Positions 10,018 through 21,600 of a DNA stretch of 64,000 bases are shown here, in pieces (within the stretch, counting starts at the first letter, position 1; each line of letters starts with the position of its first letter). Position numbers and translations under genes: made by a program. The DNA comes from Closterium sp. Naga37s-1. Taxonomy: Eukaryota > Streptophyta > Zygnematophyceae > Desmidiales > Closteriaceae. The DNA lies in assembly GCA_947471745.1 (NCBI GenBank), contig CANJKZ010000174.1, positions 1,650,001-1,714,000 on the forward strand, in the 5' to 3' direction. The notes beneath the pieces are model-generated. The model saw only the letters and a list, made by a program, of their open reading frames with translations. It had not been told where the DNA came from and ran no database searches.

Positions 10018-12529
10018 CACCCCCATAGGCAAAGTGGGGGAGAGCAAGAGGTCACAAGACCAGTCAAGAAAAAAGGAAAGCAAGCTCAGGGTGGATCACA
10101 AGGTCACCACACACTCTGAGCACAAGCAAATGGCCACAAGGCCAGTTCACATGCAGAATTATATGAACGAGAACAAACAGTACAGTGATCATAACCTAGC
10201 AGGGGTAAGCATGCAAGTATATGTATATAGATCACATTAGAAGCAAAGTCACGCAGTGAGCAAGTGAGGCAAAGTAGGCACAAGGCCTAAAACAGTACAG
10301 AAACGCTAATGATCATCAGGCTGAAGTTCCTTGGTGAATATATGAGCAGTGATGGCCCAAGTGGCCACGTAAGCAAGACGAAGCTCAACACGCTGCTGCA
10401 ACTCTCGAGCAAGGAAGTAACGCAGAGCGATGTGCTTCGTCCTGTACTCCAGTCTGTGCTACTGACAAAAGACAATCATGGCCTTGTTGTCTACATACAG
10501 AACTGGAGGAGAACGAGGCCGCTCTCCCAAGTCGGTCAGCAGGTAGGTGAGCCAGCGTAACTCCTGTGCAGCCAAGGCCCTTGCGTAGATCTCAGCCTAC
10601 CATCTGGAACTGAGAACAAAAGACGAGCAAGTAGACCGCCAAAAAACAGAGCCACAGCCAAGGCTGAAAGTGTAACCCTGTGACGACCGCTGTATAGCGA
10701 AGTCGTCAACCCAAGAAGCGTCTGCATGTCCAGTGAGGACAACTGGACCCCGTCCTCCAAGCACAAGTAGCGCAACACCCTCTTAGCAGCCTCCCAGTGC
10801 TGTGGTCGGTGTCTCCCAGGCGCAACGTAGCGTGCTAGGATGCTAAGAGGGTAAGCAAGGTCAGGTCGACTGCAGGTCATCAGGTACATCACGCAGCCTA
10901 CGAGCTCTGGATACGGGCCACTTGCCACTACGGACTCGTCCGAAGGTGGAGCTGAGAGCGAGTGACCGGTAGGCAGAGGAGTGGACTGTGGCAAGGAGTA
11001 CTAGAAGCCAAAGCGCTGAAGGACCTGGTGCACCATGTGTAACTGAGTCAGGGTGATGGTGCACCATGCTTTGTCCCGGGTGATCTGCAAGCCAAGATTG
11101 CTGCGCAGCTCACCCAGGTACATGCAGGAAACGACCCAGTGAAGCCAGGTGGGCGGCGCAGCCAGATCTCCTCGTGCAGGCTGCCCCGTAAGAAAGATGT
11201 GCTGAAGTCAAGAGAGTGCAGCTCGTAGTCACGCTGAGCGGTGACGTGTAGCAGAACCCGAAGAGAGGTCATCTTTGGGGTAGGGGAGAAGGTATGGACG
11301 AATTCAACTCCCTGTCGCTGAGTGAAGACAGACGGAGAACCCAGCGGCCGCTTCACCCTGAAGATCCACATGCCATCGACTATATTCACCCCAGAAGGGG
11401 GAACTGCGTCGACGTAGGTGCCTGTGGACTTCCAGCTTGCAATCTCTGCGTCCATGGCTGTCTCCCACTGAGAGGAGTAGGGACCCGTAATCACCTCTGC
11501 GTAAGAGCACGGGGTCGGGATGTCTGGTGCATCCGGGTCTCCCTCAGGTGCAAGCAGCATGGCCACGAGATGAGGTACAGTAGTAGCAAGACACACAAAG
11601 TCCTCCTGTCTGTCCTCAAGGACGTCCGTGCCAAGAGCACACTCACCCCCGACGGACGGAGGACAGTTAGACTCAGACTCAGACTCAGCAACAAGACCAG
11701 CGGCGTAGTCGAGACGACAGGCGGCAGCAAATTCAACAAGCTCAGCAACTAGGGAAGACGCAGCAGTGGACTCAAACGAAGGGCCAGTGACAATAGTGGC
11801 TAGAAGACGAGGGACAGTAGGAGTGGCAGCACGAGCTAAGTCAGGCTCCGGGTCAGGAACAAAATGAAGAGAGGACGCAGGAGGAGGCGGTAGGGGAATT
11901 CGCCGTGGAACAGAGGAAGGACGAAGTGCCATAATGTGAGTGCAAGGGAAAGGAGGAGGACGCGGGCGAGGAACACAACGACCAGTGCGAATAGCGCGAA
12001 CAGGCAAGGCACGACGAGACTCAGGCTCACAATGCTCTGTAAAAGAGTCGGTCTGCTCAGCGTAAGGAGATGGAGCAGGCAATGGGGATTCTGGCTGTAA
12101 CTGTGGCTGCGACTGGTGAGGCGGTGGACTTATTAAGCTAGCAGGAAGGCCAATAGAAGAGGGGAGACTAAGAACCTAACGAAGGACCGAGTCAGGTGGC
12201 GGCAGAGACGATGGCGGCGGCGGAACAAAAAACGGGCGCTGCTACACAGTGCCTCCAGCACTAGGACCGCCTTCTCCAGCTCCCCCAGCACCAGCACCTG
12301 CAGCTCCAGGGTCTCCATCTCCAGCGCCTCCAGCACCAGCACCTCCAGCGCCAGCGCCTCCAGCGCTAGTGCCTCTAGCTCCAGCTCCTCCAGCTCCAGC
12401 GCCTCCAGCTCCAGTGCCTCCAGCTCCAGTGCCTCTAGCTCCAGCGCCTCCATCTCCAGGGTCTCCAGTTCCAGCACCACCAGCGCCAGTGCCTCCAACG
12501 CCAGGGTCTCCAGCTCCAGCTGCTCAAGT
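10018..12529 (-). pseudogene. Copia RT/RNase H with linker (COP4/COP5 3' half)
   Basis: Minus-strand copia pol. 12130-12529 is the Gly/Ala linker (CTCCAGCGCCTCCAGC-type repeats on the plus strand). The frame 11048-12082 holds the RT N-terminus (GMWIFRVKRPLG, LHSLDFSTSFLRG). 10536-10994 holds the connection (PELVGCVMYLMT, RPDLAYPLSILARYVAPGRH). 10294-10560 is the RNase H end, and 10018-10290 is the 3' non-coding region with polypurine tract. Several breaks. At 12529 it is cut by COP6, and it resumes at 27507. Confidence 0.8.
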
Positions 12530-12660
12530 TGTCAGAAGAATGAACAAGAATGAATGAACTATGAAAGAGTTGGGTACAAGTACTAACCATAATTGGGTTG
12601 TACCCCTTATGGGCTACCCCACTATAGCCTACACAATGTAAGCAATATAAAATTCTGACA
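12530..12660 (-). repeat. COP6 3' LTR
   Basis: 131 bases, TGTCAGAA to TTCTGACA. On the minus strand it is preceded by the purine tract (12661-12683 in reverse). It matches 27399-27506 closely apart from a block of about 23 bases found only here. Confidence 0.9.
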
Positions 12661-12886
12661 CACCCCCAAAGGCAAAGTGGGGGAGAACAAGTGGTCACAA
12701 GACCAGTCAAGAAAAGCAAAGCAAGCTCAGGGTGGATCACAAAGTCACCACACAGTCCGAGCACAAGCAAAGGGCCACAAGGCCAGTTCACATGCACAGT
12801 TATATAAAGAACACAAACAGTACAGTGATCATAGCCTAGCAAGAGTAAGAATGCAGGTATAGATATAGATCACAGTACAAGCAAAG
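12661..12886 (-). other. COP6 3' non-coding region
   Basis: Reverse complement of the conserved copia stretch between the RNase H stop and the LTR, including the polypurine tract beside the LTR at 12661-12683. No gene. Confidence 0.6.
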
Positions 12887-13630
12887 TCACGCAGTGAGCA
12901 AGTGAGGCAAAGTAGGCACAAGGCCTAACACAGTAGAGAAGCGCTGATGATCACCAGGCGGAAGTGCCTTGGTGAATATAGCAGCAGTTTTGGCCCTAGT
13001 GGCCACGTATGCAAGACGAAGCTGGCTACGCTGCTGCAACTCTCGAGCAAGGAAGTAACGCAGAGCGATGTGCTTCGTTCTGTGCTCCAGTCTGTGCTCC
13101 TGACACAAGGCAATCATGTCCTTGTTGTCTACGTACAGAACTGGAGGCGAACGAGGCTGCTCTCCCAAGTCAGTCAGCAGGTAGGTGAGCCAGCGTAGCT
13201 CCTGTGCAGCCATGGCCCCGGCGTAGATCTCAGCTTCACAACTGGAGCTGAGAACCGAAGACGAGCGGGTAGACCGCCAAGAAACAAAGCCGGAACCGAG
13301 GCTGAAGGTGTAACCCTGTGACGACCGCTGCGTAGCTGAGTCGTCAACCCGAGAGGCGTCTACGTGACCAGTGAGGACAACTGGACCCCGTCCTCCAAGC
13401 ACGAGCTCCATGCCCAACATACTGCACAAGTAACGCAGTACCCTCTTCGCATCATCCCAGTGCACCTTTCGTGCCTACCGGGAGCCACGAAGTGGGCCAG
13501 GAGGCTGAGAGGGTACGCAAGGTTGGTCGTGTGCACGTCATCAGGTACATGAGGCAACCCACAAGCTCTGGGTACGGACCACTCGGCTCTACGGACTCGT
13601 TCGAAGGTGGAGCTGAGAGTGAGTGACTGG
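12887..13630 (-). pseudogene. COP6 RT end and RNase H
   Basis: The frame 12887-13465 (192 residues) carries TGHVDASRVDD, SSCEAEIYAGAM, LYVDNKDMIALCQ and TKHIALRYFLARELQQ, the copia RNase H core with its acidic residues. Upstream (13465-13630) is the RT connection. At 13630 it is interrupted by a solo LTR; the RT resumes at 14651. Confidence 0.8.
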
Positions 13631-14650
13631 TGTTGTGCCAAAGCACTATAGTGGCACAGTCATCGCACTCCCATTCAACCTACGAGCCTACTCAGATTCT
13701 GGAATTTTGTGGGGAGATGCTTCAACATGTTTTCTTCACACCCTCAAAGTTTTAGAATTGTTGAAGCAGTTTACAAGGCATGGCAACATTTTTAGTTTCA
13801 AGACTTATGGCATCCCGGAAGTTTGTGTTACTCTTTTTTGGTAACACCCGAGTTCACCATTTCGGCTGCTGACTCATCTAACAAGCTCTGCTTGGTCTGA
13901 AAATCGGTGTGGCAGTCCTTTGCCGTGTTGTGCAGGTGGTCACCGAGTTTCAGGATAACCCAGCATCGGAGAAGCACGTGACAGCTGTCGAAAGTTACTG
14001 TTCCGTAGTCATGGTGCACTGTTGGCAGCATTTCCCTTGCCACCCTTTCATTGTTGTCATGCCAATGGTGCAGGGACAGAGAATGAGACAAGAAGTACAG
14101 GTGGTCAAGTGGGACTCTACCACCCTCCTTTTGAGAAGTGTGGTCTTCCTGGAAGCAGCTTGCAAGAGGGTGCAAGTGGGAAGACAAGCTGACTCATGGT
14201 TGGCTTGACTCACTATTGGTAGCCTTGAGTACAGCTCTGAACATCCAAGTGTGGTTGGCTTTGCTGACCTAGCTAGGACGTTTCCCATCCTTTTCTAGCC
14301 TTTCTCCCCTAGGAATCAACCTTCTCTGAGTTCTCAGGATGATCCCAACCCCTTAAGAGTCCCCTAGGCAATGTTGTACTTACCTCTTCCTTGCACCAAT
14401 GAAGCTACTCGTTTTTTCAGCCGAGCTTGCGTTTTTGTTCACTACGTAACGCATAAACCTCTGATGAAAGCAAGCAAAATACCGTTAGAAAGCAGACACC
14501 TGAAGCTATATTCTCTCCAAGTTTCAGCTTTTTATGTTCTTGGAGCTGATCGTGACGGCGTTTTGAACAGAGGCGGTTCGAAGTCATCAGATTCTGCTTA
14601 GGCGGTTTCAAGGGCATCCGCGACCCCTAAGTGGACTCTAGACTATAACA
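13631..14650. mobile_element. Probable solo LTR, about 1.0 kb, inside COP6
   Basis: A 1,020-base insertion with lower GC than its surroundings that splits a conserved ACCGGT site in COP6 RT. It begins TGTTGTGCC and ends CTATAACA, the TG...CA form of an LTR, and is flanked by ACTGG and ACCGG (one mismatch), compatible with a 5-base duplication. No coding region is convincing. The terminal word ACTATAACA also ends the solo LTR at 39924-40724, so they may be related. Orientation unknown. Confidence 0.65.
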
Positions 14651-16232
14651 ACCGGTAGACAGAGGAGAACTGGAAGCCGAAGTGCTGAAAGACCTGGTGC
14701 ACCATGTGTGACTAAGTCAGGGTGATGGTGCGCCGTGCTCTGTCCCGGGTGATCTGCAAGCCAAGATAGCTGCGCAGTTCACCCAGGTCACTGCAGGTGT
14801 GTCTCTTCTGCAGCTCGGACTTCACAAGGGTGAGTGCCTCAGTGTCACGAGTGGCAAAGACGAGGTCGTCGACGTACACGAGGACGTAGAACGGCGGCAG
14901 CGACATGTCGGTGCGTAGAAACAGCGACGGGTCAGCAGTAGAAGGAGTAAACCCCTAAGCCGTAAGTGTAGTCCTCAAAGTGTCATGCCACTCGCGAGGC
15001 GCCTGGCGAAGACCGAAGAATGACCGCCGGAGGCTGCACTGGGTACCTGCAGGAAACGACCCAGTGAAGCCAGGTCGGCGGCGCAACTAGATCTCCTCGT
15101 GCAGGCTGCCCTGCAAGAAAGCTGTACTGAAGTCCGGAGAGTGTAACTCGTAGTCACGCTGAGCAGCGACGTGTTGCAACACCCGAAGAGTAGTCATCTT
15201 CAGGGTGGGGGAGAAGGTCTGGAAGTAGTCGACCCCTTGTCGCTGATTGAAGCCTCTAGCAACGTAACGCGCCTTGAAGGCAGGCGGAGAAACCGGCGGT
15301 CGCTTCACCCTGAAAATCCACATGCCATCGACTATGTTCGCCCGAGACGGGGGAACATCGTCGACGTAGGTGCCTGTGGACTTCCAAGATGCCATCTCGG
15401 CATCCATGGCTGCCTGCCACGCTTGTGGACTTCCAGGATGCCATCTCAGCATCCATGGCTGCCTGCCTCTGAGAGGAGTAGGGACCCGAATTCGCCCCTG
15501 CGTAAGAGAGCGGGGTCGGGATGTCTGGTGCATCCGGGTCTCCCTCAGGGGCAAGCAGCATGGAAGCGAAACGAGGTACTGCACCTGCAAAACACTTAGA
15601 GTCCTCATGCCTGTCCTCAAGGACGTCCGTGCCAAGAGCACACTCACCCCGGACGGACGGAGGACTGGCAGACTCAGACTCAGCAACAAGAGCAGTGGCG
15701 TAGTCGAGACGACAGGCAGCAGCAAAGTCAACCAGCTCAGCAACGAGGGCAGACTCAGCAGTGGACTCAGAAGGATGGGTCAGTGACAACAGTGGCAAGG
15801 AGACGAGAGACAGTGGGACTGGCAGCACGAGCGCGGTCAGACTCAGGGTCAGGGACGGCAGGAAGAGAGGACTCAGGAGGAGGCGGCAAAGGAACACAGA
15901 GTGGAACAGAGGAAGGACGAAGTGCCATAGCGTGGGTGCCGGGGACAGGAGGAGGACGCGGACGAGGAACGCGACGACCAGTGCGAACAGGGGAGGCAGG
16001 ACGAGACGTAGGCTTACGACGATCTGTAAGACAGCCGGTCTGCTCAGAGTAAGGAGCACGCAGTGGGGAGGCTGGCTGTAACGGCGGCTGCGACTGGTCA
16101 GGCGGTGGACACAGTTTTGGAGGAGTAAGGCTAGAGGAAGACGGGAGACCAAGAACCAAGCAGGGGAACGAAGTACGGTCGCGGCCGCACAGTGCCTCCA
16201 GCACCTCCAGCTCCAGGGTCAACAGCTCCAGC
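14651..16232 (-). pseudogene. COP6 linker and RT
   Basis: Minus-strand copia RT: GMWIFRVKRPPV, FKARYVARGFNQRQGVDYF, LHSPDFSTAFLQGSLHEEI within 15087-15743, and FYVLVYVDDLVFATRDTEA (14712-14906) with the YVDD box. 15767-16232 is the Ser/Pro-rich region before RT. A 51-base segment near 15370-15470 is present twice in tandem. Several breaks. GYP1 interrupts it at 16233. Confidence 0.8.
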
Positions 16233-16344
16233 GAGAACACCTCTCCTCCCTGCTGCTGTTCTTATTCTCGCCGCCCTTCTTCCCCACCTGCTGCCGCCCT
16301 TATTCTCTCTCTCTCTCTCTCTCTCTCCCACCGTCCCTTCTCTG
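16233..16344 (-). repeat. Terminal copy of an internal GYP1 segment
   Basis: 112 bases beginning GAGAACACCTCTCCTCCCTG that repeat 16678-16758, the segment just internal to the 3' LTR. A CT microsatellite (about 16302-16326) has expanded in this copy. GYP2 has the same layout (50650-50743 and 51131-51223). Confidence 0.85.
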
Positions 16345-16670
16345 AGAAAATAACAAGCCAAAGGCAAGGAAGGGGTGGGCTTGAGGGACCTTAACCAGCC
16401 CCGAGCTGCACATTTCCCAAATGCGCGGCTCGGGATTGGTGTTCCCTGGTTTCACAATTCGCCCTTCAGTCCCTTTCCCCCGTGATTCCAACCGCTTCAA
16501 TTCGGTTTCCCCCTTCTACACCCCTCTACAACAGACATATCGCTACATTCTACACCCCTATGCTATTCCTAATATATAAGCCTTCCTACACCTATGGTCG
16601 TACGTTAGCATAATAACTATGCCTGCATCCCACTGTTATAGCATATGCACTGAATGCATATGATGTGACA
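16345..16670 (-). repeat. GYP1 3' LTR
   Basis: Matches 23899-24219 of the 5' LTR with about seven differences. On the minus strand it starts TGTCACATCATATGC at 16670. Beyond 16350 it leaves the 5' LTR sequence and runs into a copy of the internal segment that lies just before it (see 16233-16344). Confidence 0.8.
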
Positions 16671-16770
16671 GCTGTCGGAGAACACCTCTCCTCCCTGCTG
16701 CTGTTCTTCTTCTCGCCGCCCTTCTTCCCCACCTCTCTCTCCCACCTTCCCTTCTCTGCCTTGCCCCGCC

Positions 16771-18057
16771 TCAGTCACCCACTGCCCCCTCCTGTGCTCG
16801 GGCTCGAGCTGCTTGGGCTCGTGTCACAGGACCTCCATGCTGAGGCTTACTTCCCTTCACCAGGGCTCTGTTGCTCTGGTGCTCCTTCAACTGTGCTCCC
16901 CTTTCGTTCTCCAACACCAGTATCCCTGAGGGACGCACTTCCCTCACCCTCCATCTCTCTGTCCCCACCCCGACGTCCAATGTATCTTGTTTTGCCCGTT
17001 TCAGGTACACCTCTTGCCCCTGGCTCACTCCCTTCTTCACTCTGCCCCCCAACCCTTGCTGTTGTCGCTGCTCATAACGCCTAGCATCCCTCAGCTGTGC
17101 GGTGTGGACGTTTTCCAGTGCTGCTGGCATCACCACTTGCAGGTACTTGGCCCTGGCTTCTGACAATGCCACCCAATTGTCGATGGTGCCTGCTGTCACT
17201 GTGTCTGTGAGGACCCGCGGGGCACCCACTGGCAGCACTGGTTCACAACCGAACAGGAGGTTGTAAGGTGAATGATCCTTCAAGGCCGCCTGCTTCCCAA
17301 ATCTGTACCCCGCGGCCACCCAATGCAGCTCATCATCCCAGTCCCGCTTCCTCCTCTCCCCATATGCCCGCAGCCCTCGCTTGAGAGTCTGGACCAGCCG
17401 CTCTGTCAACCCGTCACTCTGTGGGTGATAGCGGGAAGTGCGCCTGTGAGTGATTCCAGCCTCTTCTAGCAGCTTCTTGAACTCCCCCTGGAACTCTGTT
17501 CCCTAATCGGTGAGCACCTCTGCACATGCTCCAAATCTGCATATCACCTGCTCCTTGAACGCCGCTGCCACATGCCTCGAGCTTTTGCTGGGGATAGCCC
17601 TCACCTCCAGCCACTTGCTCACATGCTCCACCATCAGCACTATGTACCGGTTTCCCCCTCGGCTTAGCGACAACTCCCCGGCCAGATCTAGGGACCATCT
17701 GAAGCCCAGGCCTCGGATGGGCAAGGACTGCAGCTCAGCCCGTGCTTGGCTGAGGTTGGCCCTGCTTCGTTGGCATGCTTCACAGCCCTCCACCCACTTC
17801 TGCACCTGCCTGCGCATCCCTTCCCACCACCACCCTGTCTTCAGTAGCTGTACAGTCCTTTCATGTCCGAAATGTCCCAGCTTTGTGTGTACCTCCTTAA
17901 TCACTGCTGCCCTTTCGCCCGGTGCTGGCACCAACTTCCATCCTTCCTCCGTCTGTATCTGTAGCTGCTGCTGGTTCCACCTGTAGTGGTGCCCCCTTGC
18001 TCTCACCCTCTCTGGCATTGCCTCATCCTCCCCTGTTTCCCTCTTTACCCACCGCAT
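16771..18057 (-). pseudogene. GYP1 integrase region (fossil)
   Basis: The frame 17503-18057 has the zinc-binding HHCC region (VHTKLGHFGHERT, CEACQRSR) and the core start FRWSLDLAGELSLSRGG with the first Asp. 16771-17409 has the C-terminal half (TERLVQTLKRGLRAYGERRKRDW, SPYNLLFGCEPVLPVGAP) and a basic tail. No chromodomain was recognised. It would insert the DNA copy. Broken. Confidence 0.85.
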
Positions 18058-18072
18058 GGCCTGTTCATCTTC

Positions 18073-18669
18073 CTAGATGTCTGCTGGACCCCTGCTTCCC
18101 TTTACCCCGTTCATCTCTACCTGTTTGGCCAGCAGCGTCAATGTCACTGTCGGTTCCAGTGGTGGGGGGTTTCGGGAGAGCCCGACTATGTGCTGTAGGG
18201 TCTTCCCGGGCCTGTGTCTGATCTTGAAGTCATATTCCTGCAGCTTCATTGCCCACCGTGCGTTCCTGCCCGTCAACCCCGGCGTCGTCATCAGCCATGT
18301 CAGGGGCTGATGATCTGTTACCAAGGTGAACTCTCGGCCCTGCAAGTACAATCTGAAGTGCCCCACGGCCCATACTGCTGCCAACCCCTCTCCGATGTAC
18401 GAGCTATACTGCGCCTCTGCTGAATTACAGCTTCTGCTCGCGTATGCCACCACCTTCTCCTCTCCCTTCACCTCTTGACACAGTATCCCCCCCATCCCTT
18501 GGCTGCTCCAGTCGGTGTAGAGGGTGAACGGCTGGTCAGCGGCTGGCAATTGCAGCAAGGTTGCTGTCTTCACTGCGCTGTCATCAAGTCCTGCAGTGCC
18601 CCTTTCTGTGCCTCTCTCCACTCCCAGGCCCTGTCCTCCCTTAGCAGCCCATTCAATGCTGCTGCTCAC
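18073..18669 (-). CDS. GYP1 RNase H region
   Basis: A 198-residue open frame, beginning at the end of the RT frame. RNase H words: FTLYTDWSSQGMGG, AYASRSCNSAEAQYSS, EGLAAVWAVGHFRLYLQG, FTLVTDHQPLTWL, then RWAMKLQEYDF and IRHRPGKTLQHIVGLSR. Residues D, E, D of the catalytic set are visible. It removes RNA from the RNA-DNA hybrid. Confidence 0.85.
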   Translation of the reverse strand: MSSSIEWAAKGGQGLGVERGTERGTAGLDDSAVKTATLLQLPAADQPFTLYTDWSSQGMGGILCQEVKGEEKVVAYASRSCNSAEAQYSSYIGEGLAAVWAVGHFRLYLQGREFTLVTDHQPLTWLMTTPGLTGRNARWAMKLQEYDFKIRHRPGKTLQHIVGLSRNPPPLEPTVTLTLLAKQVEMNGVKGSRGPADI

Positions 18670-21600
18670 TTGCTGAAGTTGGGTACAAACCGCCGGTAGT
18701 AGCTCAGGAAGCCTAGCACTGCCCTCAGCCCTGACTTGTCCTTGGGCTCCCGCAGCCTGTCCAAGACCCCTACCTTTGCCTGCTGGATCCCAATCTGCCC
18801 CCCCTTCACCTCATACCCCAGGTACTGCACCGTTTGCTCCCCCCACCTGCACTTCTTGGGGTGGCACGTGAGTCCTGCTGCCTCCAGTGCCGCCAGCGTC
18901 TTACCCACATCCTGTAGGTGCTTCTGCTCAGTGGTGCTGAAGATCACCACGTCATCTATGTAGCAGGCCGCGCATTCCACATCTCGCAGCACCGCATCCA
19001 TCACCCTCTGGAACACGGCTGACGCATTCCTCAACCCAAATGGCATGTACAGCCATTCGTACAGCCCGTCTGGCCCATGGAACGCCGTCTTCTTTATGTC
19101 TTCCTCTCTGATTTTGATTTGATTGAACCCCTGCCGCAGGTCCAGCGTCGTGAAGAAGACCCCATCTGCTAGCTTGTCAAATATCTCCTCCGCTATCGGC
19201 ATCGGGTACCTGTCGGCTATGGTGATCTTGTTGAGCGCTCTGTAGTCGCCACACATCCTCCTGCTTAGTATCTCCCCTGTCAGGTCCTTCCTCGCAGCCA
19301 CCACCGTTGGTGTAGCGTATTCTGATTCTGAGCGTCTAATCAGTCCTGCTTCCAGCAGCTCCTTAACCTTCTCTTTGCAGACTTCCTCATCTCCGTGCGG
19401 CATCTTCCTCCTGCGGTGAAATACCGGCTCCGTGCTATTCAATTTCAGCTCCATTTCCTTCACCTTGCACCGTCCCAACTCCTGCAGCGTGAAGGCAAAG
19501 CACTTCCTGTGCTTGTCTAGCAGCTCCCGCATGGCCTCCCTTCCTTCTTCACTCATCGCCTCCCCTACCGTCCACTGCTTTCTCTCCTCCTCCTTGCAGG
19601 TCCAAGCTCCTTGTGGGACTGGCGCTGCCGCCCCTCCCTCTGCTTCATGCCCCCAGCTCAAGACCGTCTCCCTCCACATCCTTTGAACCAGCCACCTCAT
19701 CATGTATCTGTCCATGGCGTTCCCCTGCGCCCTCCTCCTCTCCTCTTCGCTCACCCCTGTGGCTGCTGTCACGTTCTCCCCATACCCCATGGCTAGCTCC
19801 CTTTCCAACGCCGTTGGTTCCTCCCACCGCCCTTGCCTGTGATCGTACACCAGTCCTGGCCCCGGCCTCCCCCCTTCCCATTTGTAGTCGGCTGCGCCCA
19901 CATACGACACCAGGGTGGGGAGGGCTCTCCTGTCTCGTCCCACCTGGTTGCAAGGGTAGTGCTTGCTGTAGCCCTTCTGGCACACTGATGCAGGAGTCCG
20001 CCCTGGTTCCAAGATGTCCAGCACCCTTCTCCCCGTTGCTCTCTTCACCCCCTCCACCTCTTCTTGCAGTTTCAACACCGGGACGACGTTCTGCCAATAC
20101 ATCCTCAGCCGGTGTGCATAAGACCCCGCCCTGGCTGCGTCACAGCTGATCCCCTTCCCCAACTGTCTGCTGATCCTCTCTCTCACCAGCCGAATCGGCT
20201 CACGGCAATCCCCTTCTAGGTCCAAATTCTCCAACAGGTACGCCACCCTTCCTTGTCTTTCTTGCAGCCATTCCAAGATGCGAAACAAACTCTCTATCAG
20301 CTTCGTTCTCGGGTCCTCCCCTCCCTTCCTCTTTCCAGCCCAAGACACCCCTTGACATTCCCATCCCGCCACCAGCAGATCTACCTGCCCCCAGCTGGCC
20401 ACCTGCGCCTCCGTCACCTGGCTCACGTCATGAAGGGTGCTGCCCATGGTGTCTCGAATCACCTCTGCACTCAGGAGCTCTGGGAACTCGGCCTGCAACC
20501 TCCATGCGTGATGCTCCGCCATCTTCCTCACCTCCGGCGCTTGTTCTACATATATCCACTGCTGCACTGATATCCCATTCTTCACCACTGCTGCCAGCCC
20601 TGCCCCAATTCCCCCGAACAGCTCCACCAAGCGAATGGGCTGCTGCCAGTCGCTTTGCTTCCCTGGGGCGTCTATCAGCTTCATCCTGGGCCCCCCTCTG
20701 ATCTCCTCTGTCCCCACCTGTCCCCCTGTTTGCTCCCTCTCCGATGCTTCTCTTGCGCTGGCCTGGTATGCCCTCTTCGGCTCCACTTTAACAAATTGCA
20801 CCGGAAGCTGCCCCAAGGGTCCCTCCGTCTTCCAATACCTCGTACGGAACTCCACCTTCTCGGTCCAGGTGCAAATACTCATGCCCACTGCAAACACCAT
20901 CTCCGTCCCTACCAACACATCAAAGTCCTCCGACTCGGAAATCCCACATTTGATCCTGATTCGGGTCTCATGCTCCCCTCCTGGCAACAGTGTCAGCTCT
21001 ATGGGTGTCCGTGTGCATGGCATCCACTTCGGCTCCCCTCCCTCTGCTGTCATCACCAACATGCCCTTCGCCACTTGCCTCTCTGGGGCCATTAGTCCTA
21101 ACCGCTCTGCCATCCCCTTGCCCAGCATCACTCTCTGTGCTCCTGTGTCAATGATGGCCATCTTCACCTGCTTCCCTTCTACCTCCATTGCTCCTGCCCC
21201 CACTAGTAGCACCGAAGTCTGACATGCGAGTCTCTCTTGCGGGTGGCGTGCTGGGGTTTTCTCCTGCGCCACAGGGTCTGGCTTGTGTCCTCGTTCATGT
21301 TCCTTCCTGCCGTGTTCCTGCATGCCATCCCTGCCCCCGCTCCGTAGCCCCATCTCCTCTCTCCCCCTCCATGCCATCAGAGCACACTGAGCGTCCGGCT
21401 CCACCTCCTCCCCTTCGTCATCTCTGGCGTACATTCCTGCCTCTGCCTCCCACCTTGGCCCCATGGCTTGCAGCTGAGACTGTAACCTGCTGATCTGTCG
21501 TTGCAGCTCTTCGGGGTTTCTCCTTACTCCCCCTTCCCTCTGATAGCACTCCTTGGCATCATGCCCCTTCTTCCCACAGATCTCATACCTGGCTGCATCT

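Noticed and set aside
13828-14187. A 119-residue minus-strand frame in the 13631-14650 block as a host gene
   Set aside because: No recognisable domain, no support in composition, and the block has LTR-type ends and a near target duplication.
16302-16326. CT repeat as a promoter element
   Set aside because: Microsatellite expansion within a repeated segment; the other copy lacks it.
16771-17409. Chromodomain at the GYP1 integrase end
   Set aside because: The C-terminus is basic and Ala/Gln-rich, without the aromatic pattern of a chromodomain.
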